Part shown: one piece after another, positions 9,038 to 17,364 of the stretch
How the letters are laid out: each line of letters starts with the position of its first letter
How positions within the stretch are numbered: the stretch's first letter is position 1
Assembly: GCA_018666135.1 (NCBI GenBank)
Contig: JABJAN010000036.1
Location: 1 to 53,931, forward strand
Direction of reading: 5' to 3'
Origin: Alphaproteobacteria bacterium
GTDB lineage: Bacteria > Pseudomonadota > Alphaproteobacteria > Puniceispirillales > Puniceispirillaceae
Length of the DNA stretch: 53,931 nucleotides
The notes under the pieces: model-generated
What the model was told of the DNA's origin: nothing
Databases searched by the model: none
The model's input: only the letters and a program-made list of their open reading frames with translations
Translations under genes and position numbers: made by a program

Positions 9038-9080
9038 TTTTTTCCTTTGAAAACTTCGACCATACTATTAGACAGTCTAT

Positions 9081-10013
9081 ATGCAAGACAAGAAAAATTC
9101 TGAAACATTTAATTTATTAAAAATAGCAACGCGGAAATCTAGCCTTGCAATGGCACAAGCTCAGCTTGTCTGTGATTTAATAATGCCTATGTCTGCGCAG
9201 CTTGTTGGAATGTCAACACCTGGGGATGAAAACTTGGTTAAGCCACTAGTTGATATAGGGGGCAAGGGTGTTTTTATTAAAACACTTGAGAGAGCGCTTC
9301 TGTCCCTTGAAGCAGATTGTGCTGTGCATTCCATGAAGGATATGGAAACCAGCTTTGCAGCGGATACAGAAATTGTCGCTGTCTTGCCAAGAGAAGATCC
9401 AAGAGACGCAATATTAGGGGCAGTTAGCCTTGATGCGCTTCCTATAAATGCTAGAGTTGGCACGGCATCTGTCCGACGAAAAGCGCAATTATTGAAACAC
9501 AGGCCTGATTTAAACATTCAGCTATTAAGAGGTAACATAAATCGCAGAATAGCCTGTCTTGAAAATAAAGAATTTGATGCAATAATTCTGGCAGTTGCTG
9601 GCTTAAAAAGACTAGAATTGAACATTGATTATTCTCCAATTGAGATAGAAATGATGCCACCGGCAGCTTCCCAAGGCACTCTTGCAGTCCAAATCTATCA
9701 AAAACATCCTAATTATGAGGTTATTAAAGACATTTTTGCGCCGCTTCATTGTCAAAAAACCAATAGCTGCGTGATAGCAGAACGCACAGTATTAGCAGGA
9801 TTAGATGGGTCGTGTAGGACACCTATTTCAGCATATGCCTTTATTGATTCATCTCAGAAAATACATCTTACTGGTTGTGTATATTCGCCAGATGGTAAAC
9901 AGGCGTATCAGGCAAAATCATCTGATGATGTGCAGAACGCAGAAGCTTTAGGAAAAAAAATCGCTCAAGAACTTCTTAAGAAATGTGGTGGTAAGTCTTT
10001 CTTAGCTAGTTAG
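9081..10013 (+). CDS. hemC: Porphobilinogen deaminase (hydroxymethylbilane synthase)
   Basis: A 310-residue cytosolic enzyme that joins four porphobilinogens into hydroxymethylbilane. The dipyrromethane-cofactor cysteine is C245 in LDGSCRTPIS, the catalytic aspartate is D87 in HSMKDMET, and the basic cofactor-contact residues are in the VGTASVRRKAQL and RGNINRR segments. The N-terminus carries the LLKIATRKSSLAMAQ family start. No clear Shine-Dalgarno sequence precedes the ATG; instead an 11-base hyphenated palindrome (TAGAC-A-GTCTA, 9069-9079) ends two bases before it. It is the first gene of a four-gene run with hemD, the mitofilin-like gene and hemY. Confidence 0.96.
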   Translation: MQDKKNSETFNLLKIATRKSSLAMAQAQLVCDLIMPMSAQLVGMSTPGDENLVKPLVDIGGKGVFIKTLERALLSLEADCAVHSMKDMETSFAADTEIVAVLPREDPRDAILGAVSLDALPINARVGTASVRRKAQLLKHRPDLNIQLLRGNINRRIACLENKEFDAIILAVAGLKRLELNIDYSPIEIEMMPPAASQGTLAVQIYQKHPNYEVIKDIFAPLHCQKTNSCVIAERTVLAGLDGSCRTPISAYAFIDSSQKIHLTGCVYSPDGKQAYQAKSSDDVQNAEALGKKIAQELLKKCGGKSFLAS

Positions 10014-10047
10014 GGTTTGTTGATTAAAAAAGGATAGATGGCGTAGA

Positions 10048-10770
10048 ATGATTGTTGTTATTCGCGATATTGATGATGCAACTTATAATGCCGAATATTT
10101 GCAATCGTCTGGTGTGCCTGCGATACCTTTAGCTATTTTATCCTTTTCTGCATTGGAGTTAAAAAATGAGGTATTTGATAAAAGCTATCAAGCGCTTATC
10201 TATACCAGTAAACACGCGATCGTAGAAAACAACTCTCTTTATTCTTTGCCTGTGTGGTGTGTTGGCAATGCAACTGGGGCGGCAGCAAAAAAAGCAGGAT
10301 ATAAAAATATTCTGGTACCTTCTGATAATGCCCGCTCAATGGCAGATGTTATGGTGCATAAAATTAAGGCAGATGATGGACCATTATTGTGGCTGTCAGG
10401 TGCAGATATTGCGTTCGATATAGCGAGTTATGTGTCTTCTACGAAATTGCAAGTAAAGCGTGTTATTAATTATCAAATGAAGCCTATTAGCCAATTGCCT
10501 GATTGGTTTGTAGATTTAGTGCGAACAGGAACTATAACAGGAATTTTGGTGCTATCAAAACGCAGTTTTGATTGTTTTAGCTCATTGATGATTTCTAAAA
10601 ATATTTGGGATTATCATAAAAAATGGTATTTATTTACCTTTGATAAAATACCATTTGGCACGACGGACACTTCTTCATTTTTGGGATGTATAAAATCACA
10701 AACTTCCAATATTGATGACTTGTTTAAACATATAAAAGATTGGTATTCTATTATAAATAAACCCCGATAG
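10048..10770 (+). CDS. hemD: Uroporphyrinogen-III synthase
   Basis: A 240-residue protein, normal for HemD, which cyclises hydroxymethylbilane with inversion of ring D. This family is poorly conserved. The recognisable points are the R at the N-terminal strand, ALIYTSKHAIVEN (family FTSxnav motif) near residue 51, and the CVGNATGAAAKKAGY segment. The call rests strongly on position: 34 bases after hemC and before the mitofilin-like and hemY genes, the standard alphaproteobacterial arrangement. Confidence 0.86.
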   Translation: MIVVIRDIDDATYNAEYLQSSGVPAIPLAILSFSALELKNEVFDKSYQALIYTSKHAIVENNSLYSLPVWCVGNATGAAAKKAGYKNILVPSDNARSMADVMVHKIKADDGPLLWLSGADIAFDIASYVSSTKLQVKRVINYQMKPISQLPDWFVDLVRTGTITGILVLSKRSFDCFSSLMISKNIWDYHKKWYLFTFDKIPFGTTDTSSFLGCIKSQTSNIDDLFKHIKDWYSIINKPR

Positions 10771-10783
10771 GTAGATAACCTGT

Positions 10784-12058
10784 ATGCAGGATTCGGAAAA
10801 AGAGGCATCTGAAGCGGTGATTGAAGGCAAGGCAAAAGTGCGTGCTGGTCGAAAAAAGTCGTATCATAATCCCATAGATGAAAATGAGACTGTGCTTGAT
10901 GAGGAATTTGCTGAAAAATTTGCTGGGGACGATGCGCAGAAAAAGCCCTTCGTGAATAAGGTTTTTACGACTTTTTCTGTGATCAAATGGGGTGTATTTA
11001 TTGCCATTACTATATCTGTGATTGGAAGTGCGATTTGGGTATTTAACACCCCTATTTTATTCACTATACAAGATAATCAAGATTCTAAAGTTACGATAGA
11101 TATTCTTTCCCAAGAACTTCTAGAATCAGGACAACAAAGGGCTCTGCTTGCAAGTCAGATTGATGATTTGGCAACTCAAATTACAAAGATAAATAATCAA
11201 CAGCAAAATGCTGCATCACCTATATCATCAGATGCACTAGATACGATTTTACTTAAAATTGAACACATAGAATCTAGGCTTGATAAACTCCAATTGCAAA
11301 CAAATCAAACGCCCTTGGTTATTTCAAATGCAGAAGATAGCACAAAACTAGGCTCTGCTCAGGCATTTAAATTTCTAAAAATTCTTTGGATGGATAGCCA
11401 AACAGGAAGAAATTTATCGCTTTTTCCAAGCCGTTTAGAAAATCTTCAGAAAACGTATAGATTCAACGATAATGCAACGATAATGTTGAGTTCTATTCGA
11501 GGTGCGTTGCAGGGAAATTTAGCCAGCCATGATAGAGTGTTATCTGAATTAAATAACGAACTAATTATTATTTATAAGGGTTCAGCTGATTTTGGATTGA
11601 GAGAAATTCAAAAGAATCAACCAGAATTAGGAACAGAAAATAGCAATAGATCAACAAATGAGTCTGACATAATACAAAAACCAAACTTTCCATTAATATC
11701 GTATTTAGCTGAATTAGTTAACCTCAGGAAACTATCGGATGAGAATAATGTAATCACCCAGGATCAGGATCAGAATCAGGATCAGAATCAGGATCAGGAT
11801 CAGAATCAAGCAACTAAACAGATATCAGATGATACACAAAAAGACCTGTCGCCAAAATCACCTATGTTACCTGCTACATTACCTCAAGCAATAAAAACTC
11901 TAATGGCGTTAAATTTAGGGGAAAATAAAAAGATTAGTTCAGAGAATAAAATAAAATTGGAACTGCTTTTAGAGCAGATACAATCACGGCAAAAGGTAGA
12001 TGCAATGATTGATGATGTTCATCGCAATTACATAAACTCATTACAGAGAAACAAGTGA
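10784..12058 (+). CDS. Mitofilin/Mic60-like inner-membrane protein (COG4223-type)
   Basis: A 424-residue protein with an acidic/basic cytoplasmic N-terminus, one transmembrane helix at about 67-88, a coiled-coil-prone region at about 100-165 and a C-terminal helical part. This is the layout of alphaproteobacterial Mic60 homologues, which shape intracytoplasmic or inner membranes and contact the outer membrane. The gene sits between hemD and hemY, the conserved location of bacterial Mic60 genes. An odd low-complexity Q/D/N tract encoded by a short tandem repeat interrupts the C-terminal half at about residues 326-342. Sequence identity to Mic60 is weak, so the call relies on architecture and synteny. 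Confidence 0.75.
   Translation: MQDSEKEASEAVIEGKAKVRAGRKKSYHNPIDENETVLDEEFAEKFAGDDAQKKPFVNKVFTTFSVIKWGVFIAITISVIGSAIWVFNTPILFTIQDNQDSKVTIDILSQELLESGQQRALLASQIDDLATQITKINNQQQNAASPISSDALDTILLKIEHIESRLDKLQLQTNQTPLVISNAEDSTKLGSAQAFKFLKILWMDSQTGRNLSLFPSRLENLQKTYRFNDNATIMLSSIRGALQGNLASHDRVLSELNNELIIIYKGSADFGLREIQKNQPELGTENSNRSTNESDIIQKPNFPLISYLAELVNLRKLSDENNVITQDQDQNQDQNQDQDQNQATKQISDDTQKDLSPKSPMLPATLPQAIKTLMALNLGENKKISSENKIKLELLLEQIQSRQKVDAMIDDVHRNYINSLQRNK
11759..11809 (+). repeat. In-frame CAG-GAT/CAG-AAT tandem repeat
   Basis: Seventeen codons alternate CAG with GAT or AAT, so a 6-base unit is repeated about eight times in frame and encodes a Q-D-Q-N tract inside the mitofilin-like protein. 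The unit length keeps the frame when copies are gained or lost, so the tract could vary between strains by slippage. Confidence 0.95.
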
Positions 12059-13383
12059 TGGTGCAGATTATTCGCTTAATTCTCATTGGAGTTATGGTTG
12101 CCATTACTGTTAGTTGGTTGAATCAGCAATCAGGTCAGAGTCAGATTCAATGGTTAGGCTACCAGCTTGAAGTTTCTACGAGTCTTCTGGTGAGTCTGGT
12201 TATTTTATTTGCTGTTATTGTATTATTGTTTGATAGGCTGTGGCGGCTTATTCGCAATTGGCCAAAAATGATGGCACATGGCTGGCAATATAGGCGCCGC
12301 ACAAATGGCGAGCGTGCGCTTGGACTTGGTCTGGTAGCTCTTGCTGCAGGGGATAGCCGTTCTGCACAAAAACAAGCAAGAAAGGCAGAAAAACTGCTTG
12401 GTAAAGGGCTGCTTCCAGATTTGCTTGCAGCTCAAGCAGCGCACCTGGCAGGGGATAAAAATGCAGCTAGACAGTATTTTGCTCAGTTATCCAAGCATAA
12501 AGACACAGCTTATTATGGTCTTATTGGATTAATGAATTTGCAGATACAGAACAATAATTCTGAGAGAAGTCTTGCAGCCGCGCAAAAAGCCCTGCAATTA
12601 CAACCAGATTCAATAACCGCATTAACGCATATATTCTCGCAAGAAATTTCACAGAAAAATTGGAAAAAAGCACTTAATACTTTGTCCCTTATGAAACCAC
12701 AAAAGGCGAATTTGCAGGAACAAAAACACCTATTTTTGAATCGGGAAATTGCATTATGTTATTTATCTGCTCAGGACACACCAGACGATAAAGATAAAAT
12801 TACTTGGTTGGAGCGGGCAATAAAGTTAGATGCCTCTCATATTGCTTGTCGGGTGATGCTTGCTCGTCTCTATCAGAAAAGTGATGCAAAAAAGCAGATG
12901 ATAAAAATCGTGGAACGCGGATTTATCTTGAAACCGCATCAGGATTATTTTGAAATTCTGCGTGAGACCTATCAAGATAATATTGGCAGTTTTATTGCGC
13001 GCGTTACTAAATTAGCTCGCCAGAGTGAGAATAAGTTGGACGCCAATAGAGTGGTAGTTGCAGCTTCCTTAGATGCAGGTATTTTGCCAACTGCAACCAG
13101 CTTATTGTCTGAAATACCGCAACCAGAAATGACCAATGAAGATTATTTATTAGCAGCAGAACTGGCAGAGAAGAGATTAGACCCAGTAGCAGTGAAAAAA
13201 GCGTTACAAGAAGCAGCGCGTGCTCCACGCGGAAAATCATGGCGCTGCTTTGCTTGTTCAACAGTAGTTGCCCAATATGAGCCTGTTTGCCCAAAATGTA
13301 ATGACGTCGGGACTATTGATTGGTTGCAGGAATCGCCCATCATTCTTAAGTCGATAAATGACGATAAACTATTGGCAAAATAA
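12058..13383 (+). CDS. hemY: HemY N-terminal-domain protein (membrane TPR protein)
   Basis: A 441-residue protein with two N-terminal transmembrane helices (about 4-20 and 36-57) followed by tetratricopeptide-like repeats facing the periplasm or cytoplasm, as in HemY of the haem cluster. The C-terminus ends in a rubredoxin-like zinc-ribbon motif with C397-x2-C400 and C411-x2-C414, a feature I associate with alphaproteobacterial HemY. The ATG overlaps the stop of the preceding gene by one base (TGATG); a GTG one codon earlier is also possible. Its biochemical role is unresolved; it is the last gene of the hemC operon. Confidence 0.85.
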   Translation: MVQIIRLILIGVMVAITVSWLNQQSGQSQIQWLGYQLEVSTSLLVSLVILFAVIVLLFDRLWRLIRNWPKMMAHGWQYRRRTNGERALGLGLVALAAGDSRSAQKQARKAEKLLGKGLLPDLLAAQAAHLAGDKNAARQYFAQLSKHKDTAYYGLIGLMNLQIQNNNSERSLAAAQKALQLQPDSITALTHIFSQEISQKNWKKALNTLSLMKPQKANLQEQKHLFLNREIALCYLSAQDTPDDKDKITWLERAIKLDASHIACRVMLARLYQKSDAKKQMIKIVERGFILKPHQDYFEILRETYQDNIGSFIARVTKLARQSENKLDANRVVVAASLDAGILPTATSLLSEIPQPEMTNEDYLLAAELAEKRLDPVAVKKALQEAARAPRGKSWRCFACSTVVAQYEPVCPKCNDVGTIDWLQESPIILKSINDDKLLAK

Positions 13384-13534
13384 CCTAAATAAGAGAAATT
13401 AGGTGGGAAATAGAAGGCAAAGAGAATTTTCTTTTCTTTTTGTTGAATTAAGTAGTAATTTAGAAGTAAAGGTCGATTTTTGATATTTGCTTTTGAAAAA
13501 GCGTTGTATCAATTCAAATAGGGAGTGAAATATT

Positions 13535-14755
13535 ATGTCACGAAATAATCTTATATTAGTAGTTGGCGTTATCATAGTCGCTGCAGTTGTCATTTTAAAT
13601 CTTGATTTAAATACTGAAAAGAAAACCGAAACAGCCGAAATTAAAATAGGGATTTCACTTGGTTTTACTGGACCATTAGAATCTCTGGCTCCAGCTATGA
13701 ATCAAGGGGCTCAAATGGCTATATCAGAAGTTGCTGAGAGTAATGCGTTGCTTGGTGGTAGCAAAGTTGCTGCAGTTACTGGCGACTCAACTTGTGCAGA
13801 TACAGCTGCCGCGGTTGCAACGGGCGAGCGCTTGGTAACAGCTGAGAATGTAAATGCTATCGTTGGTGCGATGTGCTCAGGTGCAGCACAAGCTGTATTA
13901 GAAGCTGTTGCTATGCCAAATGGTATTGTGATGATTTCTGGTTCTGCAACTGCGCCAGTATTATCAACTGTGGATGATAATGGTTTGTTCTTTAGAACAG
14001 CACCTTCTGATGCACGTTCTGCAGAGGTTCTAGCAGACATTTTGCTTGAGGGTGGATATAAATCTATTGCCATCACCTATGTAAATAATGATTACGGTAA
14101 AGGTCTTGGTAGTGCTATTGAAGCTAATTTTGTAGCTGGAGGTGGAACTGTTACGATCAATACAGGACATGAAGAAAACAAAGGTGATTATAGTGCGGAT
14201 GCAGCTGCATTAGCACAAGCTGGCGGTGACATTCTTGTTGTTGCTGGATATGCTGATGGCGGCGGCGGTGCTATCATTCAAGGCTCACTAGATATAGGGT
14301 CATTTGAGACATTCTTCCTTCCAGATGGAATGTATGCAGACAGTCTTACAACTAGTTTTGGCTCACAAATTGAGGGGTCTTTTGGTGCTTCAGCTGGTAC
14401 TGATAGTCCAGGTGATGCAACATTTAAAACATTATTCGCAGAAGCAGGACATGAATATAATGTGTATGCGGGTGAATATTATGATGCAGCTGCGCTTATT
14501 CTGCTCTCTATGCAGGCAGCTAATTCAGCCTCTTCTTCTGATTTTAAAGGTCATGTGATGGATGTGGCTAATGCACCTGGGGAGAAAATCTATCCTGGTG
14601 AGTTAGCAAAAGCGCTGCAGATTCTTGCAGATGGCGGTGATGTTGATTACGTTGGAGCGTCAGCTGTCGAATTGATTGAACCAGGTGAGTCAGGTGGCTC
14701 TTATCTGCAATATGAAGTTCGTAACGGAAAGTTCGAAACTGTAGGATATCGCTAA
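13535..14755 (+). CDS. ABC transporter substrate-binding protein, branched-chain amino acid (LivJ/LivK) type
   Basis: A 406-residue type I periplasmic-binding protein (Peripla_BP_6 fold): IKIGISLGFTGPLESLAP is the typical first strand, with GSATAPVLS and ITYVNNDYGKGL motifs of the ligand-binding hinge. The N-terminus has a hydrophobic helix at about 6-22 but neither a clear AxA signal-peptidase site nor a lipobox, so it may stay anchored. The four transporter genes follow on the same strand, but a strong terminator stands directly after this gene. That arrangement would give excess binding protein over membrane components. The ligand may be an amino acid, amide or urea-like solute. Confidence 0.9.
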   Translation: MSRNNLILVVGVIIVAAVVILNLDLNTEKKTETAEIKIGISLGFTGPLESLAPAMNQGAQMAISEVAESNALLGGSKVAAVTGDSTCADTAAAVATGERLVTAENVNAIVGAMCSGAAQAVLEAVAMPNGIVMISGSATAPVLSTVDDNGLFFRTAPSDARSAEVLADILLEGGYKSIAITYVNNDYGKGLGSAIEANFVAGGGTVTINTGHEENKGDYSADAAALAQAGGDILVVAGYADGGGGAIIQGSLDIGSFETFFLPDGMYADSLTTSFGSQIEGSFGASAGTDSPGDATFKTLFAEAGHEYNVYAGEYYDAAALILLSMQAANSASSSDFKGHVMDVANAPGEKIYPGELAKALQILADGGDVDYVGASAVELIEPGESGGSYLQYEVRNGKFETVGYR

Positions 14756-14766
14756 GAAAATTAAAT

Positions 14767-14800
14767 AAAAGCGACCCAGAAATTCTGGGTCGCTTTTTTT
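14767..14800 (+). terminator. Rho-independent terminator after the binding-protein gene
   Basis: A 9-bp GC-rich stem (GCGACCCAG with CTGGGTCGC) with an AAATT loop is flanked by AAAA and a run of seven T. It lies between the binding-protein gene and the transporter ATPase gene of the same system, so it probably attenuates read-through. This resembles terminators or stable hairpins found after highly expressed binding-protein genes. Confidence 0.93.
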
Positions 14801-14833
14801 ATGCCAAATATCAATCGAATAAGTTTTCAGGTA

Positions 14834-15604
14834 ATGCTTAAAGTACAACAGTTAGAAAAATGGTTTGGTGGCATTCATGCTGTTAATGATGTCTCATTAA
14901 CATTTGAGACAGGTAAAATCACTGGTCTCATCGGACCTAACGGAGCTGGAAAAACCACCTTATTTAATATTATTGCAGGACTTCATAAGCCTAGCTCTGG
15001 CCGTGTTTTCCTGAATGAAATGGATATCACAGGTCTGCCGCCGCATGAGCTGTTTGCGCAAGGAGTGTTACGAACATTCCAGATTGCACATGAATTTTCA
15101 ACATTGCCTGTTCGGGATAACTTGATGATGGTGCCATCACATCAATCAGGAGAGATGTTGTTAAATGTTTGGCTGCGACCGAATAAAATAAAACAAGAAG
15201 AAGAACGGTTGAGGCAAAAAGCAGAAGATGTTCTTGCTTTTTTAAAGTTGAGTTCTTTGGCAGATGAGCCAGCAGGAAATCTATCAGGAGGTCAAAAAAA
15301 ACTTCTTGAATTAGGTAGATGCATGATGGTTGATGCTAAGATTGTATTTTTGGATGAGGTTGGTGCAGGCGTAAACAGAACGCTACTTAATCATCTTGGT
15401 GAGGCAATAATTAGGCTAAATCAAGAAAGAAATTATACTTTTTGTATGATTGAACATGATATCGAGTTCATCGGTAAATTATGCGATTCTGTGATTGTAA
15501 TGGCAGAAGGCAGCGTATTGGCAACAGATAATATAGAAGCCATTAAATCAAACCCAGAAGTGATAGACGCATATCTTGGACGCGGGATGAAAAATAAATC
15601 GTGA
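14834..15604 (+). CDS. livG: ABC transporter ATP-binding protein, LivG type
   Basis: A 256-residue ATPase of the branched-chain amino acid importer family. Walker A (GPNGAGKTT), the LSGGQ signature (NLSGGQKKLLELG), Walker B (IVFLDEVGAGV) and the switch histidine (MIEHD) are present. The Walker B tail reads DEVGAGV rather than the more usual DEPAAGL. I chose the ATG at 14834 because an in-frame ATG at 14801 falls right at the terminator T-run and adds 11 residues with no family character. An AGG lies just before 14834 but is close. Confidence 0.93.
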   Translation: MLKVQQLEKWFGGIHAVNDVSLTFETGKITGLIGPNGAGKTTLFNIIAGLHKPSSGRVFLNEMDITGLPPHELFAQGVLRTFQIAHEFSTLPVRDNLMMVPSHQSGEMLLNVWLRPNKIKQEEERLRQKAEDVLAFLKLSSLADEPAGNLSGGQKKLLELGRCMMVDAKIVFLDEVGAGVNRTLLNHLGEAIIRLNQERNYTFCMIEHDIEFIGKLCDSVIVMAEGSVLATDNIEAIKSNPEVIDAYLGRGMKNKS

Positions 15605-15638
15605 TTTCTGTTTATAAATTAGTGACGAGTATAAGAGC

Positions 15639-16343
15639 ATGAGCTTTTTTGTAGGAAGCAATATGTATGCTGGCTATGGGGCGAGCATGATTTTAAATGG
15701 CTGTGATATCGCAGTCGATAAAGGCAAAATTGCCGTCATTGTTGGCCCTAACGGAGCAGGCAAATCTACTGCTATGAAAGCATTATTTGGGATGCTGCCA
15801 TTGCAAAAGGGATCTGTATTTATGGATGCTACCGATATAACCACTCTTCGACCAGAACAACGGGTGATTCAAGGGATGGGGTATGTACCACAAATTAATA
15901 ACGTATTTCCGTCTATGACCGTTTTAGAAAACCTTGAAATGGGTGGGTTTGTTAGGAGAGATGATCTGAGTGACACAATATCGGATATTTTTGATTTATT
16001 TCCGATTTTAAAGACAAAACAAAATCAACCAGCAGGTGAATTATCTGGTGGACAAAGGCAGCAGGTCGCAGTTGCACGCGCCTTAATGACACAACCTAAA
16101 ATCCTTATGTTAGATGAGCCAACAGCAGGCGTCTCCCCGATTGTGATGGATGAGCTATTTGATAGAATAATTGATATTGCTAAAACAGGTGTTGCTATCA
16201 TCATGGTAGAGCAGAATGCAAAACAAGCGTTACAGATAGCAGATACTGGATATGTGTTGGTACAAGGGGAAAATAAGTTTAATGACACGGGTGCCGCATT
16301 ATTAGCTAATGCAGAAGTCCGACAAGCATTTTTGGGAGGTTGA
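15639..16343 (+). CDS. livF: ABC transporter ATP-binding protein, LivF type
   Basis: A 234-residue second ATPase of the importer, with Walker A (GPNGAGKST), signature ELSGGQRQQVAVARAL, Walker B ILMLDEPTAGVSP and switch region MVEQN. The length is usual for LivF. It lies 34 bases after livG and 7 bases before livH. With LivG it would form the heterodimeric motor below the LivH/LivM channel. Confidence 0.94.
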   Translation: MSFFVGSNMYAGYGASMILNGCDIAVDKGKIAVIVGPNGAGKSTAMKALFGMLPLQKGSVFMDATDITTLRPEQRVIQGMGYVPQINNVFPSMTVLENLEMGGFVRRDDLSDTISDIFDLFPILKTKQNQPAGELSGGQRQQVAVARALMTQPKILMLDEPTAGVSPIVMDELFDRIIDIAKTGVAIIMVEQNAKQALQIADTGYVLVQGENKFNDTGAALLANAEVRQAFLGG

Positions 16344-16350
16344 TTTTGCG

Positions 16351-17364
16351 ATGATAGATGTTGCAAATGCTATTACGCTTTTAGCCAATTATATTATTGT
16401 ACCCTCTCTTGCTTATGGCAGTCAGCTTGCGCTTGGCGCGCTCGGAATAACGCTAGTCTATGCGGTTCTTCGTTTTTCAAATTTTGCCCATGGTGAAATG
16501 ATGTCATTTGGGACTATGATAGCCATCCTTATGGTTTGGCTGTTTCAATCCATAGGTATATCCATCGCGCCATTGCCAACCGCTCTTATTGCATTACCGT
16601 TTTCTATTATTACAACTATATTTTTATTGCTGATTTTAGATAAATTTGTGTTTCGTTATTATCAATCACAACGTGTCCAACCAGTAACTTTTATGATTGT
16701 ATCTGTCGGCGTGATGTTTTTTCTGGCAGGGTTTATTCGCTTTATTATTGGAACTTCGAAGAAGAATTTTGCTGATGGTGAGAGATTTATTATAAAAGCA
16801 TCTGAGTTTAAGCAGATGACAGGGTTAGCAGAAGGCTTGTCAATTCGAACTACTCAGGCGATTACAGTAATTGCAACCTTGATTCTTGTGACGGCAATTT
16901 TTTGGTTTTTAAATAAAACAAGAATGGGTAAGTCAATGCGGGCTTTTTCAGATAATGAGGATCTTGCCCTTTTGTCAGGTATTAAGCCAGAGCGTGTGAT
17001 TATCGTTACCTGGATGCTGGTAGGCGCACTAGCAGCGGTAGCTGGCACCTTATATGGGCTAGATAAAGGATATAAGCCTTTTGTTTATCTGCAGTTGGTT
17101 TTACCAATATTTGCAGCAGCTATTGTTGGCGGTGTAGGTAACCCAATTGGCGCTGTTATTGGAGGATATGTGATTGCTTTTTCAGAGGCATTTATTACCT
17201 TTGCATATAAGCGCTTCCTTACCTATCTATTACCAGATGAGTGGGCGCCTGATGGTCTTGTTCAACTATTATCTACGGAATATAAATTTGCAGTTTCTTT
17301 TGTGTTATTGGTAATCGTATTGCTTGTTAGACCAACCGGGTTATTTCGCGGGAAAACGCTATGA
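16351..17364 (+). CDS. livH: Branched-chain amino acid ABC transporter permease, LivH type
   Basis: A 337-residue polytopic permease with the family motifs LRFSNFAHGEMMSFG near residue 36 and the EAA-like cytoplasmic loop (MRAFSDNEDLALLSGI). The GAVIGGYVIAFSEAF segment follows near the C-terminus. I chose the ATG at 16351, which has GGGAGGT 10 bases upstream; an earlier in-frame start would overlap livF. It ends in an ATGA overlap with livM, so the two are translationally coupled. Confidence 0.93.
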   Translation: MIDVANAITLLANYIIVPSLAYGSQLALGALGITLVYAVLRFSNFAHGEMMSFGTMIAILMVWLFQSIGISIAPLPTALIALPFSIITTIFLLLILDKFVFRYYQSQRVQPVTFMIVSVGVMFFLAGFIRFIIGTSKKNFADGERFIIKASEFKQMTGLAEGLSIRTTQAITVIATLILVTAIFWFLNKTRMGKSMRAFSDNEDLALLSGIKPERVIIVTWMLVGALAAVAGTLYGLDKGYKPFVYLQLVLPIFAAAIVGGVGNPIGAVIGGYVIAFSEAFITFAYKRFLTYLLPDEWAPDGLVQLLSTEYKFAVSFVLLVIVLLVRPTGLFRGKTL

